64,000 nucleotides of DNA from Huiozyma naganishii CBS 8797 (taxonomy: Eukaryota; Ascomycota; Saccharomycetes; Saccharomycetales; Saccharomycetaceae), in contig NC_035931.1 of the NCBI RefSeq assembly GCF_000348985.1, positions 372,001-436,000 of the forward strand, given 5' to 3'. A model generated the notes under the pieces. The model was not told where the DNA came from. It did no database searches and worked only from the letters and a program-made list of their open reading frames with translations. The stretch's first letter is position 1, and the number at the start of each line of letters is the position of its first letter. The position numbers and the translations under genes were made by a program. Of this stretch, positions 10,402-20,040 are shown piece by piece.

Positions 10402-10528
10402 CGTGTGCACCACTACTCTGAGGCCCTTGATCGTGTGGAAGAAAACAATTTGAAATTTTTCAAACTAATGTTACATATACACATGATGCAATCACTAAAC
10501 AAGTCAAATCCATACACCGAGGAGTAAC

Positions 10529-10876
10529 ATGATCATGGACGGCTTTCAAATCGATCACAGTGGCATGACGCGGGACATTGTCGCCAGACCTGGAGTTGTC
10601 CAATTTTCTGCCGATTGGTGCCCTGACTGCCAGTATGTCAATTCGATTTGGACAAAATTCGACCTTCTGGAGAAAGTGTTTATCTTTGATATCGGTTCCT
10701 ACTCCAAGGTTGACCAAGAAATGTGGAGGGCTAATTTCCAAGAGGTTACTGGCAGCAGAAATCTTCCCACCATTTTTGTTGACGGTAAGATCTGGGCCAC
10801 TGAAAAGGAGATTCACGACTGGGAGGACAACGGCATCCTAGAAGATAAGTTGAAAATTATCGGGCTGTTGAAGTAG
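10529..10876 (+). CDS. GRX8: GRX8, dithiol glutaredoxin-like protein
   Basis: A 115-residue single-domain thioredoxin-fold protein. The redox motif Trp-Cys-Pro-Asp-Cys puts the active Cys at residues 31 and 34. Cys-Pro-Asp-Cys is the unusual motif of S. cerevisiae Grx8 (YLR364W), in place of the classical CPYC. The cis-proline loop NLPTIF, the motif TEKEIHDWE and the ending KIIGLL also match that family. Grx8 is a cytosolic protein with weak glutathione-dependent oxidoreductase activity. The ATG at 10529 is used; a second ATG at 10535 is equally possible. In S. cerevisiae GRX8 lies on chromosome XII, not between ERG8 and FMP42, so its place here is a gene-order difference. It ends 99 bp before the 3' end of FMP42. 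Confidence 0.9.
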   Translation: MIMDGFQIDHSGMTRDIVARPGVVQFSADWCPDCQYVNSIWTKFDLLEKVFIFDIGSYSKVDQEMWRANFQEVTGSRNLPTIFVDGKIWATEKEIHDWEDNGILEDKLKIIGLLK

Positions 10877-10975
10877 GAGAAACATATCCCTCATGTGCTC
10901 TCCTCACAAATAAATAAATAGATAGATACTAACATAAATAATGGTTGCATGAATTTTGCAACGTACACTGAACAT

Positions 10976-12472
10976 TTAGTTAGTGTTCCCATGTTGTCTC
11001 AACCTCAGCTGGATTCTGATGTACTGGATCAAAGATGCTGTAGAGATTATCGTTAAAGTGACCAAGATGGCGTTGATTGGGCCCGGATTCATTTTGAATG
11101 TAGTATGGGTGTAGGCGTCGAGTTTGCTTTGTGCCAGATTGAATATACCACAAAGGCATGTCAAAAGACCATATATTGTTCCGAACGTTTGGAACCCAAA
11201 GACTTTCGAGCAGTAATCGGAAACAACCGTATAGTAAAACGGTCTATAAACCACAAACAGGACAATCCCAATTAGGTTGGCCAGGAATGAATGCTTAACA
11301 AGACCGAAAAGACCGATTACAACAGATAGATTGGCCAGTAATGCTAATGTCGTCAGGGACTGGAAATGATCTAATATGATTCCAATAAAAGGGATGGATA
11401 TGACCCCTCCAAGAGGTAGCAGTATATCAAAAATCCCGTTTATTCTAATGGCGGCTTTAATATCACCAAGTAGATACTCCTCTTGTGTTCTGATGGTAGC
11501 AATGAAGTAGTTGACCCTCAGCATCGCTAACGCGGCAAATATAAGCATTAAGTAAAACCATGGCGTTTTGATTTGAGTCAGAGCTGGTTGGTCGTGTAGA
11601 ATGCCGAACAACCCACCAGATTTCTCCTCCAGTCTCCCCTCCGCATACGCCTCCAAAACTGAGACCCTTCTACCGCTCACTGAAATCCGGCGCTCCCCTC
11701 TGCTGTTAGAAGCAAGAAGAAATTGTCTCTCCTCTTCGTCGTCTGGTAGAATGGCAGCATCACGATTCCCGTCAATGAACTGGCCCTCCTCATTCAATCC
11801 TTCTACCGCTGTTCTTGCCACTGCGGCTACGGATTTATACGATGAGCTGGGCATGATAGTGCACTGGCATATGAAAATAAAGGCTGGGACAGTCAAATAC
11901 AGTGTGAAAAACTTACCCAACGTTAAGCTGGTGCTGATCTTTTGGTAAAACAGTCTGTAACCTAGAAATAGTGCGGATGAGGTATCGAATGCACCTGTTA
12001 ATACGGCCAAGATAGCCCCCGATTTGGCTGGGAAACTGTTCGCCAATTGGAAGCACGATATGAAAACAAAAGGACCGCCTGCGGCAAGAAACATGTACCC
12101 AATGAGATACGGGTCAATAACTGGATAAAGTCTTTTCGCAAAGATGAAGAAAAGAGCCCCCATGGATATGCCAATGGACCCTATAAACCCTGAAATTCTA
12201 GGGCCGTAGTGATCTAGTATGTAGCCCACAGGTAAAGCCATAACATTGGTCAACCCGGCACTGACAGTAAACATATAGTTTAGTTTCAGGTCTTGTTTGA
12301 CGCAAGCTTTTTCTCCAGGGACATGGGGGTCACTGCACAGATCTGAGTAGACACCTTCTTCTATCAAGACGATTTTGAATGCAGCAAACCCAAATATAAT
12401 CCCAGCTGAGAGTAAGCACCAGAAGCTTGCACAAATAACTTGTAACTTTCTGAGTCTATCATCTGACGGCAT
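10976..12472 (-). CDS. FMP42: FMP42, major-facilitator membrane transporter
   Basis: A 498-residue polytopic membrane protein with about twelve hydrophobic helices in two halves, separated by a hydrophilic loop at roughly residues 215-300. MFS-like features include LPVGYILDHYGPR after the second helix and IGIILDHF in the second half. It matches S. cerevisiae YMR221C (FMP42, about 500 residues), a putative transporter found in mitochondrial and vacuolar membrane surveys whose substrate is not established. It starts at the ATG at 12472 (MPSDDRLRKL). As in S. cerevisiae it is followed on the same strand by FSH2. The Ser/Arg/Glu-rich central loop could be a site of phosphorylation, which is inference. 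Confidence 0.92.
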   Translation of the reverse strand: MPSDDRLRKLQVICASFWCLLSAGIIFGFAAFKIVLIEEGVYSDLCSDPHVPGEKACVKQDLKLNYMFTVSAGLTNVMALPVGYILDHYGPRISGFIGSIGISMGALFFIFAKRLYPVIDPYLIGYMFLAAGGPFVFISCFQLANSFPAKSGAILAVLTGAFDTSSALFLGYRLFYQKISTSLTLGKFFTLYLTVPAFIFICQCTIMPSSSYKSVAAVARTAVEGLNEEGQFIDGNRDAAILPDDEEERQFLLASNSRGERRISVSGRRVSVLEAYAEGRLEEKSGGLFGILHDQPALTQIKTPWFYLMLIFAALAMLRVNYFIATIRTQEEYLLGDIKAAIRINGIFDILLPLGGVISIPFIGIILDHFQSLTTLALLANLSVVIGLFGLVKHSFLANLIGIVLFVVYRPFYYTVVSDYCSKVFGFQTFGTIYGLLTCLCGIFNLAQSKLDAYTHTTFKMNPGPINAILVTLTIISTASLIQYIRIQLRLRQHGNTN

Positions 12473-12708
12473 TGAGTATCGGTGGTTTGGTTCAGGGCGT
12501 CAGAGACCGGCTAGCTAACTGACCATCTTTCTTTCTCCCTCTGCTGTTAGATAACAAAATATTAGAAGATAAGAGAGAAAAAACTGACAAAATAAAAAGA
12601 ACAGTGTCAAAAGAACCCATATTAAGTTCAAGAGGAAACGAGCGAAAGAAGTTCACAATGATGAGTATAATGCTAGTATATAACGTGTAATTTTGATGAT
12701 CGTAGCCT

Positions 12709-13383
12709 CTATGGTTCTACTGCACCGATAGATTCTAACCAGGCCGCTAGTTTCTTCAAAAACGATTTAGAGTTCGGGACGAAATGACCGCCTGCGTGCA
12801 TGATGTGAGTCTTTGTCCCCTCTTGGCAAGAAGCCATTAATGCTTGTACTTTCTCTGGTTCCGAAACAGTATCTAACTGGCCCTGTATATGTAACGAGGG
12901 GACTTTGATGGGGTGTTCATCGTACTGTCTTTGGTAAACCTCGGGTCTAAACCTGAACCCGCTACAAGAGATGAAAAACTTTATGGGGGGTTGCTCCTCG
13001 TCCTTCAAGTTCAGTAAACCATTGAAATCGGTCATCAGGTATCCAGCTACCCCTGCACCTTGACTGAAACCGACCACACCGTCGAAGGGCCCATTGGTTA
13101 CTACATAATCGTGCAGATATTGAACTGTAGTTTCAGGAAGAAAGTACGTCCTGTTGATACTGTCATTCTGCAACCACGCAATCACCCCATCATCGGTTTT
13201 GGTCCCCGATATGTCCGCAATCATGTCATCAGGCAGGTCTGCCCCGGGGAACCTGTTGGGCGCCGTTGGGTAGTACAACTCATACCCCATCCTTTCCATT
13301 TCTTGGCGAAATCCCTTCGTTTTGGACGCAAAGTAATCTCCGGACTGCGCCAGACCGTGCAACATCAATACCTTCCCTGACAT
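12709..13383 (-). CDS. FSH2: FSH2, family of serine hydrolases (alpha/beta hydrolase)
   Basis: A 224-residue FSH-family alpha/beta hydrolase. The catalytic triad is visible as Ser107 in the nucleophile elbow GFSQGAG, Asp171 in QGQLDTV and His200 in HAGGHFVPN. The N-terminus MLHGLAQSGDYFASKTKGFR is close to S. cerevisiae Fsh2 (YMR222C). These are small cytosolic serine hydrolases of uncertain natural substrate. I place the start at the ATG at 13383 (MSGKVLMLHG) rather than an upstream one at 13410, because the conserved protein starts with the first beta strand. The next gene upstream is MRE11. The UBP8 gene that separates them in S. cerevisiae is absent here. Confidence 0.93.
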   Translation of the reverse strand: MSGKVLMLHGLAQSGDYFASKTKGFRQEMERMGYELYYPTAPNRFPGADLPDDMIADISGTKTDDGVIAWLQNDSINRTYFLPETTVQYLHDYVVTNGPFDGVVGFSQGAGVAGYLMTDFNGLLNLKDEEQPPIKFFISCSGFRFRPEVYQRQYDEHPIKVPSLHIQGQLDTVSEPEKVQALMASCQEGTKTHIMHAGGHFVPNSKSFLKKLAAWLESIGAVEP

Positions 13384-13603
13384 AACTAAATCCAGTGGTG
13401 TGGTATACACACTCCAGTCGATGTGCTGCTAAGAACTGCTGCACGTATGGCTTCGGAACCATTTCTTGTCAAGTCATTGAAAAAAGAGTGAACAAAAAAA
13501 CCGATAATTGAATCATGTTCACGAGGGCAACTTGGAGAGTAGTGTATTGAAGGGACCCGCTGGCACCACGTCGTTGCTTAACTAAGGAGCACAGGGCTTT
13601 GTA

Positions 13604-15670
13604 TCACTTTCTCTTTCTTGCTAAAAAACCTTCTAGGATGTCCGTCTTCGGGGTTTGAGTGCCCCGGGGCCGTGAGCTCGCCGTTTTAGTGGTCTTCGTG
13701 CTACGGGCGGACCGTTTCCTCTTGGTCCCAATCGGGTTGTCCCCCGCGGGGTGCCGCAAGTAATGACGCGTGTTGGCGGTTGGTGTGGCATTCTCTTTGT
13801 ACTCCTCGTCATCATCTTCCTCGCTACTCAGCGCTATGATGTCGTTATTTGCATCATTGCTGCTCAGTATTTCTGCATCGTCCTTAGAAGCAGTTGTTGT
13901 CTTGTTTTTGTGCAGAGCGTGTTTCTGTTCGGCTTTTGTAGGGATCTGATGCGAGAATGTTTTTGATACGTCTTTGGACTTTACTGAATGTGAGGTACGA
14001 CTCTGGAAGTCTATGTCTTCCTGCTCAATAGGAGTAGAGGACGACGATGGACGCAAGGAATTTGCACGTTTCACCTCCTTAATCAAAAGTTTCATGTCGC
14101 TTGGATTCTGTGCATTCAAAAAATCGTCACTGCAGGCTAGCATTTTCACTTCAGCGTCTAGTTCCTTTTCAATGAATTCTTTTAGCGCGCCCTTTTCATC
14201 CTTATCAACGAACTTCTTGACGGCCTCGTTCAAACCAACTTCAGGTAATAGGGATAACTGCATCTTGTGTAGAAGGTCGGCCACGAGAGTCTCAATCCCC
14301 AACTCACCAGTGCTACTATTATCGATTAATTTTTGTAGTTCCATGTTGTCGTGGCTCAATTGAGATTTCTTAGACGCTCCATCAGACTGTTGTCTCTTAC
14401 TTTTGTAAAACTGAATCACATTGTTAGCATTCGCAACTCTCCCAACAAACCTATTGCTAAACCTTCTTGGGTTTTCCACTTGATAGTCTATGTTGTTGAT
14501 ATTGTTCGCAATTGAAGCACTGTAATCGACTCGTAATCTAATGAGGGGAACTGATAGGCACGCCAGGGGATCGGCGGATTCATCAAGTTCTTGATTCTCC
14601 TCGTCAGAGTTCTCAGCTATCCCTAGTTTCTGTCTGGTTTCCTGGTTAGCTTCCTCGATCATTTGCTCCACTTGCTCCACCAAATATTTGGAAATGGCTT
14701 CTTTGTCGTGTGGGTTTAAGTCTGGTACATCCTTCAATGCAATGTTCTTCATTTTGAACGTTCTGATTGTGTTTAATGGGATTGGAGTCAATTTAGGTTG
14801 CTTGTTTTTGTAGTTGATCTCCATAATAAATGCATACTTTGGCTTGGCTTCTGCATCACATAGCGAAGTGGCCACAGAAGATCCTGGTTGTAATACATTA
14901 AACTCTTTTGTTGGATTGTATACCATATTTGGAATGCATTCATGTTCGTGGCCCCAAATAACCATATCTAAGAAATCCGGTAAGAACTGTTCCGGTAAAA
15001 ATGCAGTGTTGGTGTGGCCAGTGTGGTTTTGATGCACTAACATCAAATTAAACCATTCACCATTGCGTATTGTTGGTACCTCGAATGTAACGGCACCCTC
15101 TTTGAAAGTTCTGAACAGTCTTTCCTCTCTGATTGATGCAAGGCCATATAATGCTAACTTGGTGTTCCCCTTCTGGAACAGCAACGGTACGAGATTGATC
15201 TTGTCGGTTTCCAAAACTTTACCGAAATGATTAACAAGACCACTAACATGCAATAAGTCCAACGGGCACAATAAAGAATCGCCCGTCGCGTCGTCATGGT
15301 TCCCAGCAATGGCAAACATAGGAACGGATATGTTGTAATTTGGGTCCTCGTAATTGACATTAGTAAACTCGTTTGAGGTGAATACTTCTGCGGGGTCGCT
15401 TAATAGCTCCAACTCGCAAGGTTTATCCCCCATGCAAGCCAACCTCAAAGTTTTCAGGACGTGATACATCGATTTCTTGGTCGGCTTATTCAAATGAAAC
15501 AAGTCCCCAGATTGGAGGACCATGTCGACATTATAGGCCTTAGAGAGCATCATGATCTCGTGGAATGTCTTCCATGAGTCGTCTCCCGTAATGGGATCAT
15601 TCTCATTGTACCCAACATGGTTATCCGTTGTGATGAGAATTCTTATCGTATCTTCATCGGGAACCTCCAT
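13604..15670 (-). CDS. MRE11: MRE11, double-strand-break repair nuclease
   Basis: A 688-residue Mre11 nuclease of the Mre11-Rad50-Xrs2 complex, which has 3'-5' exonuclease and endonuclease activity in break resection, meiosis and telomere upkeep. The Mn-dependent phosphodiesterase motifs are all present: [22 protein letters not shown], the HQNHTGH histidine motif and WGHEHE. A capping domain follows, then the conserved [15 protein letters not shown]. The C-terminal third is acidic and Ser/Thr-rich and ends with a basic patch and the motif [16 protein letters not shown], seen in the S. cerevisiae protein. The ATG at 15670 ([12 protein letters not shown]) aligns with the known start; the 34 codons upstream are probably not used. 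Confidence 0.97.
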   Translation of the reverse strand: MEVPDEDTIRILITTDNHVGYNENDPITGDDSWKTFHEIMMLSKAYNVDMVLQSGDLFHLNKPTKKSMYHVLKTLRLACMGDKPCELELLSDPAEVFTSNEFTNVNYEDPNYNISVPMFAIAGNHDDATGDSLLCPLDLLHVSGLVNHFGKVLETDKINLVPLLFQKGNTKLALYGLASIREERLFRTFKEGAVTFEVPTIRNGEWFNLMLVHQNHTGHTNTAFLPEQFLPDFLDMVIWGHEHECIPNMVYNPTKEFNVLQPGSSVATSLCDAEAKPKYAFIMEINYKNKQPKLTPIPLNTIRTFKMKNIALKDVPDLNPHDKEAISKYLVEQVEQMIEEANQETRQKLGIAENSDEENQELDESADPLACLSVPLIRLRVDYSASIANNINNIDYQVENPRRFSNRFVGRVANANNVIQFYKSKRQQSDGASKKSQLSHDNMELQKLIDNSSTGELGIETLVADLLHKMQLSLLPEVGLNEAVKKFVDKDEKGALKEFIEKELDAEVKMLACSDDFLNAQNPSDMKLLIKEVKRANSLRPSSSSTPIEQEDIDFQSRTSHSVKSKDVSKTFSHQIPTKAEQKHALHKNKTTTASKDDAEILSSNDANNDIIALSSEEDDDEEYKENATPTANTRHYLRHPAGDNPIGTKRKRSARSTKTTKTASSRPRGTQTPKTDILEGFLARKRK

Positions 15671-15882
15671 CTGTGTAGCGTGAAAAACAGAAGGTGGTAT
15701 GTGTTCGATTAGGCAGTAACTAAGTGTCCACCTTTGCAACTGGTGTTTCCTACCCTCCTGTAAAACGAACAAGAGTATGTCATATGAGCCCTTTTGGAAG
15801 AATTGAATATTTTACTGTTCTATTTACAAAGTATGTGATAAATACAAATTGTTCGATGCAGTGACTGCTCCATATAGCGCGG

Positions 15883-16283
15883 TTAACTGTTCTGTATCGT
15901 TTTGTTCAACCGCAGCTTTCGTGAATGTGTGTCCAGATAGTTTGATAACTCTTGAAAAGTCATCTTCAACGGATCAGCTTCCATCTCTTTCTTATCCTTA
16001 AAGGTGACTTTAATGATGGGCCCTGCACTGTCTGAATCTTTCAGTAGCTCCGTTTGGAGTTTCGTACCTAGGGTTCTTTGTTTGGGGGGAATAGCGGATA
16101 GAATCATTCTAGCAGTTTTTGCTGTATAAATAAAATTGCTTTGTTAGTAAACTGACCTTCGCTTCCTGTTCCCCTCTCTTTCATTTGGGGATAACTGCTC
16201 AATGAAAAAAGCTGGGAGCACATACCATCCTTGCCAAAGGGATTGAATCTAACAAAGACCTTTGTAAAGTACTTTGTTATCAT
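15883..16283 (-). CDS. MRPL44: MRPL44, mitochondrial large-subunit ribosomal protein (two exons)
   Basis: Exon 1 is 16226-16283 (MITKYFTKVFVRFNPFGKD plus one base) and exon 2 is 15883-16121 (AKTARMILSAIPPKQR and onward). Joined, they encode 98 residues, the size of S. cerevisiae Mrpl44 (mL53 family, YMR225C), which also has one intron. The protein is small and basic and belongs to the mitochondrial 54S subunit; the N-terminus would serve as import signal. Without splicing, the second exon would begin at an internal Met and lose the conserved N-terminus, so the intron is well supported. It is adjacent to MRE11, as in S. cerevisiae. Confidence 0.94.
16122..16225 (-). other. Spliceosomal intron of MRPL44
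   Basis: A 104-nt intron on the minus strand. The 5' splice site is GTATGT (16225 down to 16220), the branch site TACTAAC is at 16143-16149 and the 3' site is TACAG ending at 16122. All three match yeast consensus. The splice joins D-A-K-T in frame. Confidence 0.93.
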
Positions 16284-16820
16284 AGTGGGCTAACAAAGAA
16301 TGCTAGTATCGGGCTTGGCCTTCTTCCTCGTCTTCGTTTCTTCTCACAAGATTATATTTCATGTTCAATTTTTTTGATAATAAAGTGTTTAGGTCGGTCG
16401 AATAACGAAGAGAAAAGAAGAATTTAGAGGGTAAGTGGCATGGTGTGTATACTTCGGTGGATGTAAAGAGTTGATACATCTTACACTAAGCTGTATTCTT
16501 GGCACAGATGTATCTTAGAGCTAATTCGTTTGTTGAACTGTTGAAACTTAAAATCTAAATATCTTGTTGTTGGTGATCAGAAAGTAGAGCGTCTTAAGAA
16601 ATTTTGGTGGTGTAGAGTGTATATGAAGAGCATATAGTAACATGCCCCTCTCTAAATATCTTTATCACTTTACAAAAGAAAGATACGTTTTAGCAAGATA
16701 TTTATCTTTTGTAGTATGTTAATATCTAAAGAATTGGGAACTATCCATTCAAAAATATTAAAATTGTAACCTGCAAGCCGGCTTAACCTGGATACTGTGA
16801 AAGATAAAAATGACAAAGGG
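16284..16820. other. AT-rich intergenic region between MRPL44 and the Zn2Cys6 gene
   Basis: This 537-bp stretch has no credible reading frame. It must hold the MRPL44 promoter next to 16284 and the 3' end of the Zn2Cys6 gene next to 16820. It contains T- and A-rich tracts. I saw no tRNA boxes and no LTR ends. Confidence 0.6.
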
Positions 16821-18713
16821 TCAGACACTCTCCAAAGATGAGCAAATACTACTTGTGAATTGGAAGTATTCTTCAAACCTCATTTCTACTCTGTTGAAAG
16901 GACCTTCTTCCACAGGATTCAGAAAAGTGTTTACGGGTGGGTTGTCCCCTGTTTTCGACACGATCAAGACATCTAACCTTTCTAGTTCCTTCTGCAGTGC
17001 AACAAGTCTATTTCGATAATCATTGGCAATGACATTCCCAACATTTGTAAACTGATTCAGCAAATCCATTGCGTTTGAATACGCATCTTCTAAGGGGAAC
17101 CGTTCGTATAGTGGTGCTTTCATTTTCAAACCTAACAGCACAATTATTACACCATAAAATAAGAAGTCCATGTCATTGTAACCATAAGGTAATAAAAGTT
17201 CCTTTTTTCTCAAAGCTTGTAGGATGCGTAAATTAGACGTTGCTGCTTGAATACATATTACCGACAAATGGGCAAAATTATGACCTTCTGGGAAAGGGTC
17301 TTCTTTTCCAAGTAAACCATACAACATACGTCTTCTGTTCTTAAGAAAAAATATTGATGTTACTAACAAGATACACTCGTTCATTCTAAGAACCAAAGAA
17401 AAAAAGGATCTTTGCATATATCTGTTACCAGGCATGCCAATTATCGTGTTCCATTGGGTAATCAACTCCTGTGATGAGGTGTACATCAAGTCAAAGACGC
17501 AACCATTCCCTACTAACAGTTTGTTGATATCACCGCCGGCCATTATATCTGTTATTTTATTTTTAATCTTTGTGAAGTTTATTCTCTCGATCAGAAAAAA
17601 GGACATTCTCATTGCATGATCATAATTGCCATCAATTGGATATCTGATCTTCTCAACAATATCATTTGCAATGGAGGAAGGACAACCAACCTTTGATGAA
17701 ATGAATTTCTCCAGATTGTAAATTGTCCACCACACTCGACACATCCTTTCTCTTTCCTCCACTGTATAGGCAGAGTTGTCATACGTCGAATCCTTGTGTA
17801 GTCCCAACAGATACGCACAACGCAGAGCATTCCCAATGTACAAGTAAGAGTACCTTAACCTGTTCAAAGAGATCAAATATATGATAATCAATATCAATAT
17901 TTCGAGGTAAGATATATCGGGATTGTCAAAGTTATCCTCCAGCAGACTTACGGCTTTCTTGAAGTACTTCAGTCCCGGGTATTCCTCAAAATGCTCAGTA
18001 GTATCTCTTAGATACAGTTGCCCTACCGATAACAATAGCAAGACATGAATAACGTCTGTGCGAATATGTGGATCGTCCAAATCAATAGGACCTCTTTCAC
18101 CTTGCTTGTAAATCCAGTCTGTAATTTTCAATATAGACCCAATCATTAAAAACTGATAAGATAATGCTAATACATCACATACAGCATGTATCCATCGCTT
18201 CGAAACTTGAATTGGCGGTAGTTCATTGAGTTCCAAAGTACTGGACATCCGGCTTTTGTTGTTCCTCTTCAAAAAGGAGAAATCTACTACCAACTCGTTT
18301 ATGTTGAATTCAAAGAACTCGCTGGCATGCTCCGGTATGTTAACATCTGTTTCTGTATGGATTTTTTCAAAGAGCTTTTGGAGATTGCGGTATATTATGT
18401 TGTAGAAATGAATAGAACTTGACAGCAGCGCCGCAGATTTGGAGACTTTCACAGGAGCCGTTGTGCCTCCGTCAGGATACTCTTCGTTTGCTTCTGAAAC
18501 CGTGTTTGTGGGTTTTAACGATGTGATCACAGAGTTGCTTGATTCTTCCCGGATAAGAATCATATTTATCGGCGTCCGATTCTTACATTCAATATTTAAA
18601 GCAATGCATTTAGTGCATGCCTCAGAGAAGTTATTTCTATTACATTTGATCTTCTTGGTGTAGCAGTACTGACATGCCGTGAGTGTCTTGGGGCCAAACT
18701 TTGCTCGCTTCAT
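16821..18713 (-). CDS. Zn2Cys6 fungal-type transcription factor, orthologue not identified
   Basis: A 630-residue regulator. The N-terminal Zn2Cys6 binuclear cluster has Cys at residues 14, 17, 24, 33, 36 and 43, spaced C-x2-C-x6-C-x8-C-x2-C-x6-C. The middle holds a fungal-specific transcription-factor domain: a helical region with YLYIGNALRCAYLLGLH, then ERERMCRVWWTIYNLEKFISSKVGCPSSI, typical of the domain. I start it at the ATG at 18713 (MKRAKFGPK), immediately before the cluster. An in-frame ATG at 18821 would add 36 residues that are oddly hydrophobic for such a protein. S. cerevisiae has no gene between MRPL44 and YMR226C, so this is an insertion or a retained ancestral gene. Its target genes cannot be read from the sequence. 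Confidence 0.85.
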   Translation of the reverse strand: MKRAKFGPKTLTACQYCYTKKIKCNRNNFSEACTKCIALNIECKNRTPINMILIREESSNSVITSLKPTNTVSEANEEYPDGGTTAPVKVSKSAALLSSSIHFYNIIYRNLQKLFEKIHTETDVNIPEHASEFFEFNINELVVDFSFLKRNNKSRMSSTLELNELPPIQVSKRWIHAVCDVLALSYQFLMIGSILKITDWIYKQGERGPIDLDDPHIRTDVIHVLLLLSVGQLYLRDTTEHFEEYPGLKYFKKAVSLLEDNFDNPDISYLEILILIIIYLISLNRLRYSYLYIGNALRCAYLLGLHKDSTYDNSAYTVEERERMCRVWWTIYNLEKFISSKVGCPSSIANDIVEKIRYPIDGNYDHAMRMSFFLIERINFTKIKNKITDIMAGGDINKLLVGNGCVFDLMYTSSQELITQWNTIIGMPGNRYMQRSFFSLVLRMNECILLVTSIFFLKNRRRMLYGLLGKEDPFPEGHNFAHLSVICIQAATSNLRILQALRKKELLLPYGYNDMDFLFYGVIIVLLGLKMKAPLYERFPLEDAYSNAMDLLNQFTNVGNVIANDYRNRLVALQKELERLDVLIVSKTGDNPPVNTFLNPVEEGPFNRVEMRFEEYFQFTSSICSSLESV

Positions 18714-18899
18714 ACCCACATCGTTCGTATTAGTCTTTGTTGTGGAGCTGATCTGCAAGTAACCAATATTTAAAAAAACCACCTTAAACGTTAAGAAGCT
18801 TTGGCTCACAAGAACTATCATCGCTGTGTATTGCTGGCTTCATACCTGATTCCTACACAGTGTACGTATTTATGTACTAAATACTAGGCCACTAGGGGT

Positions 18900-19715
18900 T
18901 TATTTGGATGCCTGCTCCTTGTAGATGTGGTAGGGGGAGCCCTGGGTGGTTGGGAAGATCAGAGTGTCAGCGATAACGGTGTTTGCTCTTCTCGAAGTAG
19001 CAAAGACGATCAAATCGGCAACGTCCTGTGGTTCCAGTGGGGAGTTGTTTTCATAGACAGAGCTGGCCTTTGTTTTGTCCCCCTTGTATCTAACAAGAGA
19101 AAACTCGGTTTCCACAATACCTGGAGCAATCAGCATGACTCTAATCTTTGTGTTGATCAGTTCCTTTCTTAAACTTTCTGTGAATGCTTGAACGGCAAAC
19201 TTCGTGGCACAGTAGATAGACCCGGTTGGGTAGGCCTCTCTGCCCGCAACAGACCCTAAATTGACAATGTCACCAGAGTTTTTCTTCTGGAAAATAGGCA
19301 GCACAGCTTGGGTGATGTTAATCAAACCAACGACATTGGTGTCCATCATACCCTTGATATCGTCAATTTCAATGGTCCCCACAGGGTCTGAGCCAAGGGC
19401 TTTACCAGCATTGTTGATGAGAATATCAATGTCTTTGAATTCCTCAGGCAAATTGTCCAAGAAGGGGTGAATCTTCTCGGTGTCGGTGACATCCAATTTA
19501 CCGATATGGATCTTTGCTTCGGGGAACCGCTTTAACAGTTGTTCCTTAGCAGCTTCCAGCTTTTCTAGTCTCCGAGCACCCAGAATCAGTTTGACAGTTC
19601 CATTCGATGCATCCAAATACTCTAAAGCAGTGGCTTGACCAATACCTGCAGACGCACCCGTAATGAAAACAACTTTCCCGTTCAATCTTTCAGCAGCTTT
19701 TCCTCCCAAAGACAT
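18900..19715 (-). CDS. TMA29: YMR226C-type NADP-dependent short-chain dehydrogenase
   Basis: A 271-residue classical short-chain dehydrogenase/reductase. The coenzyme motif TGASAGIG is at residues 19-26, NNAG at 101-104, the catalytic Ser at 155, and Tyr168 and Lys172 form the YxxxK motif. ARRLEK after the second strand fits NADP(H) preference. The S. cerevisiae enzyme (267 residues) oxidises L-serine, 3-hydroxy acids and L-allo-threonine and reduces carbonyls. The length and the C-terminal [12 protein letters not shown] match it. An E-box CACGTG lies about 135 bp upstream. The next gene upstream is SNF2 rather than TAF7, as expected if this is the undivided ancestral order. Confidence 0.95.
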   Translation of the reverse strand: MSLGGKAAERLNGKVVFITGASAGIGQATALEYLDASNGTVKLILGARRLEKLEAAKEQLLKRFPEAKIHIGKLDVTDTEKIHPFLDNLPEEFKDIDILINNAGKALGSDPVGTIEIDDIKGMMDTNVVGLINITQAVLPIFQKKNSGDIVNLGSVAGREAYPTGSIYCATKFAVQAFTESLRKELINTKIRVMLIAPGIVETEFSLVRYKGDKTKASSVYENNSPLEPQDVADLIVFATSRRANTVIADTLIFPTTQGSPYHIYKEQASK

Positions 19716-20040
19716 TTTGTGTGTACTGTGATAAAACTATTACACGACGATGGCGTACCCCAGTTTAAACTTCCACGTATCTGTAAACTGTCGGTCCCAA
19801 CGTTTCCTTAAGCTCCTGTTACCTTTTATATTCAATAATCATTTCAGTCACGTGCCAGAGATACCGAAGAACGTTAGATAAGAGACAACGTGTGCATCGC
19901 AGTACCACAGTATGACATTCCTCGGAGACAGCGATACAATATACAAGAGCCATACTAGGAGGCATTGGGGTAGCGTGCAAAGTTTAATATTACAACTGTA
20001 TATGCTGCTTCCTCTCTTATTTATCAAAAGTTCTAATCAG
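19716..20040. promoter_or_regulatory. Intergenic region with E-box, promoter of the dehydrogenase gene
   Basis: The 325-bp gap lies between the 3' end of SNF2 and the ATG of the dehydrogenase gene, both on the minus strand. A CACGTG palindrome is at 19849-19854 within TCACGTGCC. No protein-coding frame is convincing here. Confidence 0.5.

Noticed and set aside
13060..13380. Plus-strand frame of 106 codons over FSH2
   Set aside because: It is antisense to a conserved gene with an intact catalytic triad; no motif of its own.
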